Assembly (NCBI GenBank): GCA_037447605.1
Contig: CM074819.1
Span: forward strand, 1,597,874 to 1,661,873
Origin: Zygnema circumcarinatum
Lineage: Eukaryota; Streptophyta; Zygnematophyceae; Zygnematales; Zygnemataceae
DNA length: 64,000 nucleotides
Reading direction: 5' to 3'
The notes below the pieces were generated by a model. It was given only the letters and a program-made list of their open reading frames with translations, was not told the origin of the DNA and ran no database searches. Positions within the stretch are counted from its first letter, which is position 1. The number at the start of each line of letters is the position of its first letter. Positions 1 to 18,014 of the stretch are shown here, in pieces. The position numbers were made by a program, and so were the translations under genes.

Positions 1-1965
1 CCCCCCCCCCCCCCCCTCTCTTTCTGTCTTGGCTGATTTGGCAGTTGAAGGACGGAAAGAAGTTCGTTGTCGAGGGGAAAAAAGTGAAGTTGAAAAGCAG
101 TTAAGCGTAGGAGCCACTTTAGAATTGGCGCGAGAGAGAGATAGAGATAGAGAGTGAGAGAGAGAGAGAGATGCAGCAGAGAGAGCGAGAGACAGAACAA
201 GGCTGATAGCTCCTACAAATAGCTGGAGGCTTATTCTCCTTGACGTTGAAGGAAGCCTTCAATTTCGAAGGTGCTGATTTTCGCTATTTGGGCTCGATGG
301 CTTGTCATAATTCATGTAATTTCCATGTCATGTATTGGGGGAAAGCCTTTGACCTCTCCTGGCTAGGGAGGGGAGAGAGACGAAGCAGAGGTAGTGTCAA
401 AAGAGAGACGGAGGGGAGAATGTGGGGGGTGGGAGGGGTGGGGGGGGGGGAAGTGGAGTGAGTGGGAGGGAGGGAGGGAGGGAGGGAAGGAGGGAGGGAG
501 GGAGAGGGAGGAGGGTAGGGCAACTTTTTTGGTCGGTTGATCCTCTTCTTTTCCGGTTCGTTTGGTTGCGTTTTCGTGCCTTCTGCTTTCGAAGTGTTTC
601 TTCTCATGTTTGTGAAACGCATGGGAGGAGAGGTAGGGAGGTTGGGGAGAGGTAGATGGGAGAGCAGGCAGAGAGAGAGAGGAGTCTACAAGCATTCACA
701 TCCATTCTTCCATCTCAACATTGTTAGCCATCGGCTCCCCCCCCCCTCTCTTTCTCTCTCTCATTCCCCTCCCTCTCTCATGCAGATCAGATACATAGTA
801 AGAAACCATTCAGAGAACGTTCCAAGAATCAAAATAAGCTTATACTCGTCAAAAAATGAAAAGTCTAAACCAGCGGACTAACCAACAAAACCAACCATCC
901 AAACCAAGCCAATCAAAGCAAAGCAAATGATCTACCTAAACAAACCAACTGACAGACCAACTAACCGACTAACAGACCGAGGACATATATTCGAGCACTT
1001 TCACAGACAAAATTTTCAGAGTCTAAGAGCCAATCCTCACCGTGCAAACCACACTTCGACAAAAAGCCACCGAATGTGAAACTGGCGCTAATCAATGATT
1101 ACTAAACTACGCAAGATTTTTTAATACTCCGACTAAAGTCCTAACTCGCATCTCTTCCCTCACAGCATGGGCGACTTCTAAAAGACGAGCTCTCCCCTCT
1201 CTCTCTCTCTCTCTCCCTCCCTCCCACTCTCCCTCTCTGCCACTGTCCATTTCTTTTCTCTGTCTGTCTCTCCCCATCTGTCTCACTGACTCTAGACTGC
1301 TTTACTTTCACCAACTTTGCTTTCTTCAAAAAGTTCGTCTCCTCGGTCGCAGAGTCTCTCTCCTCAGAAAATCCTTTTCCAGGTCATTCAGGACTCTCCT
1401 TCCACCGCTGGGATCTACCACAAAACGTTTCCCTCCCCTCCTCCCTCTCCTACTCTCCTCTCCCAACTCCTCTACCAAATACGACCACCCTCCCTCCGGC
1501 CGTTTCCTGCTCTCCTTCTTCACCAGAATCTCTCCGTTCCACTGAACAAAAATAGCACAAAAAAGGGAAACTTTATCTACAAGTGAAACTTTTCACTCTC
1601 ATTTGTTGGAATTTTTACTGCTCTGGTTTTTCGATCAATCATGTGATTGAAGCGATTCATAAATATTTCTTGATTTGGTTCAACCTCTTCAAACGAAGAG
1701 TGAGAGACACAGGAGAAGTGGAAAGGGGAAGAGAGAGAGGGGCAGAGGGAGAGAGAGAGAATCTTCTCGATTCGCACTCACCCGAACCTTTCTCACAACT
1801 TCCAGTTATCCATACTTACATTGCGTGTGTGGGAGAGAGAGAGAGAGTGAGAGAGCGAGAGATGGGGGGATGAGAGATGAGAGGAAAGAGCGCGCAAGAG
1901 GGACAGAGAGAGAGAGCGAGGAGCGAGGAGCTCACTATGTGTGAGAAAAAGAGAGAGAGAGAGAG
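1..1965. other. Low-complexity leader, no gene seen
   Basis: The window opens on a C-run and continues with GA-, GGGA- and CT-rich patches (about 125-200, 425-510, 735-780, 1195-1260, 1690-1960) separated by ordinary AT-rich DNA. No reading frame here has recognisable protein character or a splice pattern. A plant gene could still have untranslated sequence here. Confidence 0.6.
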
Positions 1966-1977
1966 TTAAGGCTTTCT

Positions 1978-3507
<1,530 letters not shown>

Positions 3508-3589
3508 AAGTAAGTATAAGGTATATAAGGTTAAGAAGTATAAGGCAAGCATATAAGGCTCTCACCATCCTCCTGCCATCCGCTGCCTC

Positions 3590-5028
3590 CTAGAACCTCG
3601 CCAGCTCATCCCGGGGTCCCTCGATCTCCGACTCCTCCTCCCACTTCCTCCGATTCTCCTCCTCGCTCAGAAACGGGTCCGAGTTCCGACTCACCTTCCA
3701 GTGCCGCTCGCCCGCCCCGCGAGAGAAGGTGCTGCCAAGTATTTCAATATGATGATGATGATCATCATCAAATAGACAAAATTACATTGCGTGAGTTCAA
3801 ACACAATGCAAGGTAAGGGGCATAATTGGGCTTGGGCTGTAATGTAACGCGCATCAAGAACACGAGAGAAAGAATTGACCGAGGTCTGATCCCTCCCGAA
3901 ACGCGAGCCCCCAAAACCTTAAAGCCCTTCAAACCCAAAAAACCCTAAACCCTAAACCCTGAACCCTACACCCTACACCCTGAACCCTACCCTACACCCT
4001 CAACCCTCACCCTTAAACCCTAAATCCTAATCCCTGAACCCTACACCCTAAACACTAAACCCAAACCCTGAACCCTAAACCCTAACCCCTAAACCCTGCA
4101 CCCTAGACTCTGAACTCTACACCCTACACCCCAAACCCCAAACCCTAAACCCTAAGCCCTACACTCTAAGCCCTACACCCTAAACCCTACACCCTGAACC
4201 CTACCCTACACCCTACACCCTCAACCCTAACCCTTAAACCCTAAATCCTCAACCTAAGCCCTAAACCCTTCAACCCTCAAACCTCAACCCTCAACCCTAA
4301 ACCCTCCACCCTCTATCCTCCATCCTCCACCCTCCACCCTAACCCCTCCCCCCCCCTCGGCCTGTCCGCGCTCACCCATGAACTTCTTCCATCGCCTTCT
4401 GAATGTCGTCCTCGAGCTTTCCGCCCTTCTCCTCCTCCGCCCGCCGTTCGATCTCCTTGAGCAACAGGATGGCGTGCGCCCTCTGCCGTCGGATCTTGTA
4501 CTCCGCCGCAAGCCGCTCCGCCGTCCACACCTGCGGCTCTTGCACGTGCCTGCGCCACATCTCCTCTTTCTTTTCATCTGAAAGCTTGGCGGCAGCTTCA
4601 TCCGGGGGCATCCCCGAAAAATCATAAATCATGGGCTCAGATTTGTAAGGTTCCTCCTCTCCTTCGCCGCCTGCTCCTCCCTGTTGCTCTCTCTCTCCCA
4701 CGCCTCTCCCTCTCCCTCTCTCCTCCTCTCGGGCGCCATGGCTGGCACTGCCACTCACTCCTCTAGGGTTTAGGGTTTGAGGGAATTTTAGGGTTTGGGA
4801 GAATTCCAGGGATTGGGTCCATTTTAGGGTTTGGTTTTGGACGAATGTTAGGGTTTGCAGGGAATTGAGGGATTGGAAGCGGCTGAGGGCCTGCAGAGGT
4901 TGGGGGTTGGAGGTTTCAATGGAATTAGGGTTTAGAGTTTTGGGCCGGGGAGGGGCGAGAGCGTGCCACGTGGCGGCTCGAGAGAGGCGGTTTGCGAGGG
5001 CGCAGGGGAGGCGGCGTCGAAGGGCCAT
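3590..5028 (-). CDS. Putative mitochondrial protein with mS45/Bot1-like helical motif
   Basis: Two exons, 5028-4376 and 3731-3590, close in phase (CAT GG^gtgagc ... cag^C ACC) and give 264 aa. The start at 5028 is preferred over the in-frame ATG-like codon at 5181 because it opens an Arg-rich, acid-free N-terminus (MALRRRLPCALANRLSRA) that looks like a mitochondrial presequence. The core, around residues 140-215, contains LSDEKKEEMWRRHVQEP and a helix ending in AHAILLLKEIERRAEEE. This order of 'LS.E..EE.WRR', then a short helix, then '..A..LKE.E' resembles the conserved block of the Bot1/mS45 mitoribosomal family; I recalled that match and did not search for it. The C-terminus is acidic (SDPFLSEEENRRKWEEE). 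Residues about 30-95 are encoded by degenerate telomere-type repeats. The gene model is well supported; the function is tentative. Confidence 0.6.
3936..4330 (+). repeat. Interstitial telomere-type CCCTAAA array inside an intron
   Basis: Dozens of CCCTAAA, CCCTACA, CCCTGAA and related variants run through the intron (3732-4375) of the minus-strand gene 3590-5028. The units are degenerate and vary between 6 and 8 bases, as expected for an old interstitial telomeric sequence and not an active chromosome end. Confidence 0.93.
4760..4940 (-). repeat. Degenerate TTTAGGG repeats within a coding exon
   Basis: On the + strand this stretch reads TTTAGGGTTTGAGGG and similar, at least six telomere-like units. 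It lies inside exon 1 of the minus-strand gene and is translated there as TLNP/QTLKF-type repeats. The orientation is opposite to that of the intron array at 3936-4330. Confidence 0.8.
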
Positions 5029-5664
5029 TAGGGCACGGAAACGTGGCGGGCGGATAATTTGACACGTGGCATGGGGGGGAACTGGCGGCGAATGGAGGGG
5101 CAACACGTGGCGGGGCGAGGAGGGGAGGGGGGACTGAAGGGGGAGAGGGAGAGGGAGGGAGGGAGGGAGTTGGAGGGGCAAAGGGAGAGGCTTCCCATGT
5201 GATACGAAAAATTCGCGCTTTTGTTTAACGGGGTTAATATGACATGTGTACGGTTAAGCTAGAAATCAAATTTTTGACATGTGACGTCGTTAGGAAAGTT
5301 TTATATGCTTTTTGCTGCAAAGAAATTTAGTTAAAAGGATTGTCAATGACGGAGAATTGCTATGTGCGCGGATATGACAAAATATCGAGGCTCATATTGA
5401 CAATACGATATTCCGAGTATATCGGGAAAATATCGTATCGAGTGCTACAGTTTGTGCTGGAACTGGAATGGCTGCACTCAAAATCCCTAAACCTTCCTAT
5501 ACCCAAAAAACGGGCTACTTTTGTTAATAAAACTCAAAAACATATCGAAATTTTTTCATGAACTTTTCAACCCCATTGACATGTGTGAAGCCGATGACAA
5601 AACCCACATTGCCAAATTTGAAAATTAGACACAAAATTCACCGAAACCAAGCCCTTCAATTTCA
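5029..5664. promoter_or_regulatory. Promoter region with ACGTGGC boxes, then gene-free DNA
   Basis: Upstream of the start at 5028, ACGT-core boxes occur at about 5040 (ACGTGGC), 5061 (ACACGTGGC) and 5102 (ACACGTGGC). A further CCACGTGGC lies just inside the gene at 4966. ACGTGGC is the G-box/ABRE-type core in plants. The rest, to 5664, is AT-rich, with CGATAT/ATATCG fragments near 5380-5450 and no visible gene. It also holds the 3' flank of the helicase gene. Confidence 0.45.
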
Positions 5665-12605
<6,941 letters not shown>

Positions 12606-12740
12606 GGCGGGGAGGCGCTGCGCCGCGACAACGCTCTGTGCGAGTTCACGGAGCGGGTCGTGAAGCGAAAACGGAACTGGAAACTGCTAGTGCATGAAAG
12701 GGCCATACTCTCCACTATACCGACGCCAATAGGATATGTA

Positions 12741-13355
12741 TCGATACGTAATAATCCTACACAGATCGGACCATTAGACAAACCAGTCGACTGGTTGGCA
12801 ACCAGTGGTTGCGGACCGAAACAACCATTCGACTGGTTTGGAACCAGTGGATGCCACTGGTTCGCAACCAGTCGACTGGTTGCCAACCAGTGGCATCCAC
12901 TGGTTCCAAACCAGTCGACTGGTTGCCAACCAGTGGTTGCGGACCGAAACAACCATTCGACTGGTTGCCAACCAGTGGCATCCACTGGTTGGAAACCAGT
13001 CGACTGGTTGCGAACCAGTGGCGCAGGACTGAAACAACCATTCGACTGGTTCGGAACCAGTGATCCAATGGTTGGCAACCATTAAATTGTCGGTGTACGG
13101 ATCTAAATATTTTTCGTACGATTTTCCGGCAATTTTAACCAACCATTTGATTTAATGGATATAACCATTCGACTGGTTGCCAACCAGTGCTGCCGGATCG
13201 AAACAACCATTCGACTGGTTTCCAACCAGTGGATGCCACTGGTTCACAACCAGTCGACTGGTTGCCGACCAGTAGACGTCCAACCATTGCCATCCAATGG
13301 TTGTCCAATGGTTGCCGATCCACTGGTCCGAACTGTGTAATCCTATCGGTTCGTA
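12741..13355. repeat. Palindrome array in a foldback arrangement
   Basis: The perfect 16-bp palindrome AACCAGTCGACTGGTT occurs five times (12781, 12866, 12909, 12994, 13248). It is interspersed with the half-variant ACCATTCGACTGGTT (about 12952, 13033, 13165, 13204) and TGGATGCCACTGG/TGGCATCCACTGG, which are also inverted with respect to each other. A non-repetitive centre lies at about 13085-13155. The outer edges are imperfect inverted repeats: AATCCTACACAGATCGGACCA at 12750-12770 against TGGTCCGAACTGTGTAATCCT near 13325-13345. This looks like a foldback or MITE-like element. No transposase is visible. Confidence 0.75.
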
Positions 13356-13464
13356 ACGGAGTTCCGGAGTTCGGAAAAACCGTTGGACCGAGCGTGATGT
13401 GACGGATTCAGTTCCATGCACAGTTCTGGCGCCGCGTGCAACGCGTTGACAGGTTCCATGTGGG

Positions 13465-13690
13465 CGCGTTCTGCTTACGTGGTGCTGATGTGGTCCTTCT
13501 TCCAATACGACGTCGTCACGTGGCAGTCAAGAATCCGTCTCGATGCTCCCGCCACGGCGGCTCGCAGTCAACGACCCGCCGTGATCGCAGCCAATTTTGG
13601 CCGCCACGTGGCGAGTTATAATTGATCCGCGTCATTGCAAAATAGGTTTTCCACACTTTTAGCGTGAACCGCACGATCCGACACGTGACG
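13465..13690. promoter_or_regulatory. Cluster of ACGT/G-box elements
   Basis: CACGTGGCAG near 13515, CCACGTGGCGAG near 13602 and ACACGTGACG near 13681 lie between the helicase start (12605) and the RZ-finger gene (13932). In plants such boxes bind bZIP/bHLH factors. Which gene they serve cannot be told from sequence. The remainder of 12606-13931 holds the palindrome array and a CT tract at 13870-13917, and no gene. Confidence 0.35.
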
Positions 13691-13873
13691 CAGTTTGTGT
13701 CCGCAAGATGGAGGGCCGGCGTCGCATGCAGCGGCATGCAAAGCTTGGCTTCGTTCGAGGCCGCTCGCTTCTCGCAATAGTGGAAGGACGCGCATGCGAG
13801 GGGAATATGAAACCGTTATAATTTTTCAGTGATGGAGATGAATATAAAATACCAGGCATTTTTAGAGGGAATC

Positions 13874-13918
<45 letters not shown>

Positions 13919-13931
13919 GGAAACCCCCCTC

Positions 13932-14782
13932 ATGGATTCGCATCAACTTGGCAGAATTGAAGCGTACGAAAAATCTGTACGCCTCTTGGAAGAGGCAGCG
14001 GAGGGTGGGAGAATGGAGCAAAGCTGGGAGGTGGAGGCCAACGCATGGCTTGGCCTTGCAGATTTGGCGATAACCCAAGTTAAGCACTTGCATAAAGTGC
14101 GCATGAATCTTCAAACAGGGGGAAACGTGAGGCCAAATTTCACATGCTCCATTCTTTTGTGGTTTATGGACACCTTTCTTACGTATGTTCAGTAAAAAAA
14201 TTCAATACTGTCACGAGCAATAAATTTGTTTCGAATGTTAATTTCGAAAACTTGTCAGCCACTGATTCCCTTTTCAGAGTTGAAATAGCAAAACAGTACA
14301 CACTCGAATTTCAGATTTCTTTCATCAATTCATTGGTCAGCCCCCCCTCCCCCCCCAAAAACTGAAATCCTGGTCCCGCCCTTGTGTAGTTTGTTGCTCG
14401 GGAAGAACAACTCCGCCTTCTCGTCGATGCCAAACAACATTGCCAACATGTTGCACACCATGAAGCGCCATGTGTTCGTACCAAGACTTCGTTGGGCCGC
14501 CGCGCTCAAAGGCTGTTAGACGATGACCTCCCTGCGCTTGAAGCGATGGTTCGCGAAGCGCCATTTTGGCAGACTGTGACTGATGAAGAGAGACGCCAAA
14601 TCAAAGAGGCTATGGCGCTTCCCGCAAAGCACTGGTACAGGTGTCCCAACGGGCACACGTACGCCATAGGCGAGTGCGGAGGGGCCAATGAGGAGTCGAA
14701 TTGTTCAGAGTGCGGGGCGGTTGTAGGAGGGAGAGCTTATGGTCTCGCGGCTGGAAATGAAAGAGACAATAGCATGGGATGA
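13932..14782 (+). CDS. RZ-type zinc-finger protein, isolated ZNFX1 C-terminal copy
   Basis: Two exons, 13932-14126 and 14390-14782, join in phase 0 (GGA AAC^gtgagg ... gtag^TTT GTT) to give 195 aa if the ATG at 13932 is used. Both exons align, at the same intron position, with the last two exons of the ZNFX1-like gene at 22825-33870: LGRIEAYEKS, QSWEVEANAWLGLADL, then EEQLRLLVDAKQH and DDLPALE. The C-terminus holds the RZ-finger signature HWYRCPNGHTYAIGECGG followed by CSECGAVVGG, with four Cys and His ligands visible. Nothing of the helicase core lies upstream, and the homology begins right after a CT microsatellite. It could be a truncated duplicate that decayed or a small working zinc-finger protein. 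The intact frame, splice sites and finger residues favour function or recent origin, though I see no independent promoter evidence. RZ fingers in ZNFX1 and RNF213 relatives are linked to nucleic-acid sensing or ubiquitin transfer. Confidence 0.7.
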
Positions 14783-15356
14783 TGGTAGTTTAGTCATTCT
14801 CATGGTGGTGGTCAATGCCATGATACCTTCGTTTGTTCCGTTGTGGCTTGGAGTGATTCCTTCCCAAGTCCATAAATTTTAGTTGGTGGGGTCGCTCCAC
14901 AGACCTTGCTTGTCAGGAAAGGAAGAGCTTGCCGCTATAAGCACGGAGCCCTCAATTGTGCATCTAACAAAGGTGTGCGCAGAGTGTTCTTGCGATTGAG
15001 CCACAACGCAGTGCTCCCATTGTTGGCGGTGGGCCTGAGGGCGCGTTGCAATGGTTCAACTTGAGCTACCCCTTCAGCACTATGCGCACGTGGTCAGACT
15101 TTGCTTATGTAATTTTGAACTTGCGGACGTTGAATGATTTGGAGTCCGGGACGGTGGGTGGACCCCTCGTACCCGAATGGGCAAATGGGGTAAACGAACG
15201 AATCTACAGAACCAACAGAGGTACAATCAGGTACAGTCAAGGAAAGTCAAGTACGGTCACGTACAGTAAGATACGGTCAGGTACGGTCATGCAAGGCCAT
15301 GTACGGTCATGTACGCTCAGGGTGAGTCGGGAGACTCGGGAGTCGGGAGTCGGGAC
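14783..15356. other. Gene-free stretch with GTACGGTCA repeats
   Basis: This stretch contains the 3' flank of the RZ-finger gene, then from about 15215 to 15345 a run of short units (GGTACGGTCA, CATGTACGGTCA) followed by GAGTCGGGA steps. The hAT-type element inserted into the last unit. No protein-coding signal was seen. Confidence 0.6.
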
Positions 15357-16489
15357 TAGGGATGGCTTAATTACGACTATATAATCTATATTATATTATA
15401 TAACTGTGACGACTAAATAACGGCTGTTATATAATACTTTACAACGCCTTTACAACATGTACGGTCGTACGATTGTACGGTATTATGCGGTGAAGACAGA
15501 TGTAGCGTAACGGAGCTGCGTTTGACGGATCCGCGCCCGTTCAGTTGTACTTGACATGTTCATATTCAGTGTCACGGACCGGCCTGATCCAGGAATTGCC
15601 GACGGAAAATGCGAGACGGCGGCGCCATTTGTTGGCGGCCCACGGGACAGCACACCATCCAGCTAGGCGCACTCGGAAGCGCCGCNNNNNNNNNNNNNNN
15701 NNNNNNNNNNNNNNNNNNNNNNNNNNNNNNNNNNNNNNNNNNNNNNNNNNNNNNNNNNNNNNNNNNNNNNNNNNNNNNNNNNNNNNNNNNNNNNNNNNNN
15801 NNNNNNNNNNNNNNNNNNNNNNNNNNNNNNNNNNNNNNNNNNNNNNNNNNNNNNNNNNNNNNNNNNNNNNNNNNNNNNNNNNNNNNNNNNNNNNNNNNNN
15901 NNNNNNNNNNNNNNNNNNNNNNNNNNNNNNNNNNNNNNNNNNNNNNNNNNNNNNNNNNNNNNNNNNNNNNNNNNNNNNNNNNNNNNNNNNNNNNNNNNNN
16001 NNNNNNNNNNNNNNNNNNNNNNNNNNNNNNNNNNNNNNNNNNNNNNNNNNNNNNNNNNNNNNNNNNNNNNNNNNNNNNNNNNNGATCCCTACGTCTTCCG
16101 CTGCGCGTACCTCTGAATCTCCCGGATCCTGGCTCTATGCTGCAGGCAGACCCACAGGACCAACACAACCCTTCGTCAGTTTCAGCACGGACGCGCGAGT
16201 GGCCGTACAGCACCTGCAACTAGCTCAGCAGTCTCCTCTTAACCCCACTTATCTTGTGCTACACAGAGTGAACCAGACGGACGCATTTCGCAACGCCAAC
16301 GCCAAAACGACCTAATTTTGGTATGGTACGGTCTGGTATGGTACGACCGTACGAGTACGGTCGTTAATTGTTCAAAACAAGTGGGTATAATATATGTAAT
16401 AAAGTGTTTTACTTTGTACTATATTACTACTTTTAAACCCGTTGTAAAGTATATAATATAGTCGGACTTTATAACGCGGGCCATCCCTA
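15357..16489. mobile_element. Non-autonomous hAT-type transposon with 8-bp TSD
   Basis: The left end TAGGGATGGC (15357-15366) is matched in inverted orientation by GCCATCCCTA at the right end (16480-16489). The element is flanked on both sides by the identical 8-mer GTCGGGAC (15349-15356 and 16490-16497). A terminal T/CAGGGATG and an 8-bp target-site duplication are the hallmarks of hAT elements. The subterminal DNA is AT-rich and loosely inverted (ACGACTATATAATC against CGACTATATTATAT). The interior has a 398-N gap, so a transposase cannot be excluded; the visible parts encode none. Confidence 0.88.
15686..16083. other. Assembly gap (398 N)
   Basis: Run of N inside the hAT-type element. Any frame spanning it is meaningless. 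Confidence 0.99.
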
Positions 16490-16497
16490 GTCGGGAC

Positions 16498-18014
16498 AAG
16501 CCGGCGGTCGTTGACCGTCGCTGTTTGTTGACTTATACGGCGGAATGCTGTCGGTGGATTTTGGATTCTAGCGACAGGAAGTGGCAGCCAATGAGCGGGC
16601 GTGACGTAGGGGTCCGTACTCTGACGTTACTGGCTAATCATGGCTAACCACATGGTAACCAAAAAATGACTTTATGGAGGGCAGTTGACCGCTCATTGCT
16701 CGCCTTCGAAAAGTTGACTCGAGGGGCATTCGGAGAAAGTTGAGAATGACGTGGATCAATGGGTGACTGCCACATCGGACAGCTGTGAGATTTGTGATTA
16801 CGTGGCGGTCGGTTATTGGTTTACGCATTATTCGGTACCGCACCGTCGACTGAATTTTGACCGATGACGATAGGTCGAAATTATTTTTTTCAATGGCGGC
16901 CAGACATCGGTCAGCCTAAATGTGACACGTTTCTGTCCCTCATTCGTCGACCGACAGCCGAAAGGTCAGGAAAAAAGCAGAATTTTTTTCGATTGGTCGA
17001 AATAAATTGTCGTATGTGCCGTTCGCACGGTCGGGCACCCGTTCCGTAACTCTCAAAAATATTTTCTCTGCTGCTCAGATAAAATTTAATTCTCAATGTA
17101 AATATTTCTGACATTCTGATCCCTTTCCTTCCATCCTTTTTCACTTCCCACTCTGGGAAAATTTGTTTTATCCTGCCCGTAGACGCGACCCCTTTCGACT
17201 GAAAATTTATACAAGAAGTTTTTTCCTTAAAAAAAACGTTTTTCTGCCCGTCGCTGGGCCTCCCCCCCTCCCAGAGCGGCGAGCTCGGGACTTTTTTATC
17301 TAATTTTGTGGCAGAGGGGGAGGTGGGAGGGGAGGTCTCGGAACCCTAATTTTTCTTTTCTTTAAAGGGAAAATTTACCTACTATTTAGGATTTAGGGTT
17401 TTTGGAGCTGCAAAGGGGAGAGAGCCTATTGGGGTTACTCCTGCCTTCCCCCACCCCCCCCTCTCCCTTATTTATTTATTTATTCTTTAAGGGAGGAGGA
17501 GAGAGCAGATAAGTGAACTGACTGACTTAACTGACTTGAGAAGGAGGAGGAAATTTCAGCCGATGGGGCGTCTCTAATTGGTTGAAAAAGGGTAGAAATC
17601 TCTTTTTTTTGGCTAATTCAGCTAACCCTAATCTTGTGATATCCTCCTCTGAAAGGGAGGGAGATGGTGAAGTGAAGCTACTGGTTAGTTAGTTAGTTAA
17701 ATGATCTTGACCATCAGCAGCCATGAAAGATTCAGACCCATTTTTGTCTTTTTGACATCACGTAGAAGGCCATGCATTGTAGCTGCTCGAAAACCGGTTA
17801 ACCAACGGTCTGTCTAACCGACTAAGTGGCTGACTGTCCAAACTAGCCAACTCGGAGTTCCTTGGGTAAAAAATAGGTCAATTTTTTTAACATACTCTTG
17901 GTCTCAGGACGCTCCTTATTACTGTTTTTTCTTTTTTTTTTTTTAAGTTCTTAATACTCGTGGTCCTCAGGGAGGTGCTCATTACTGTAGTTTTTTTTTT
18001 TTTTTAAGTTGTTA
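16498..18014. other. Gene-free stretch upstream of the ARM gene
   Basis: AT-rich DNA with a TTTAGGGTTTTTG telobox-like motif near 17390. Poly-T tracts lie at about 17930-17945 and 17990-18005, directly before the ATG at 18015. A non-coding leader exon ending at one of the AG dinucleotides near 17990 is possible. No coding domain, in particular no U-box, was found upstream. Confidence 0.5.

Noticed and set aside
5029-5181. N-terminal extension of the mS45-like protein to 5181
   Set aside because: The extra 51 residues are Pro/Leu low-complexity from GGGA repeats and overlap the ACGTGGC promoter boxes; the start at 5028 gives a better presequence.
12757-13142. Overlapping open frames with NQSTGCQPV-type repeats on both strands
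   Set aside because: They are products of the palindrome array; the symmetry keeps several frames open on both strands, and no splice or start context supports them.
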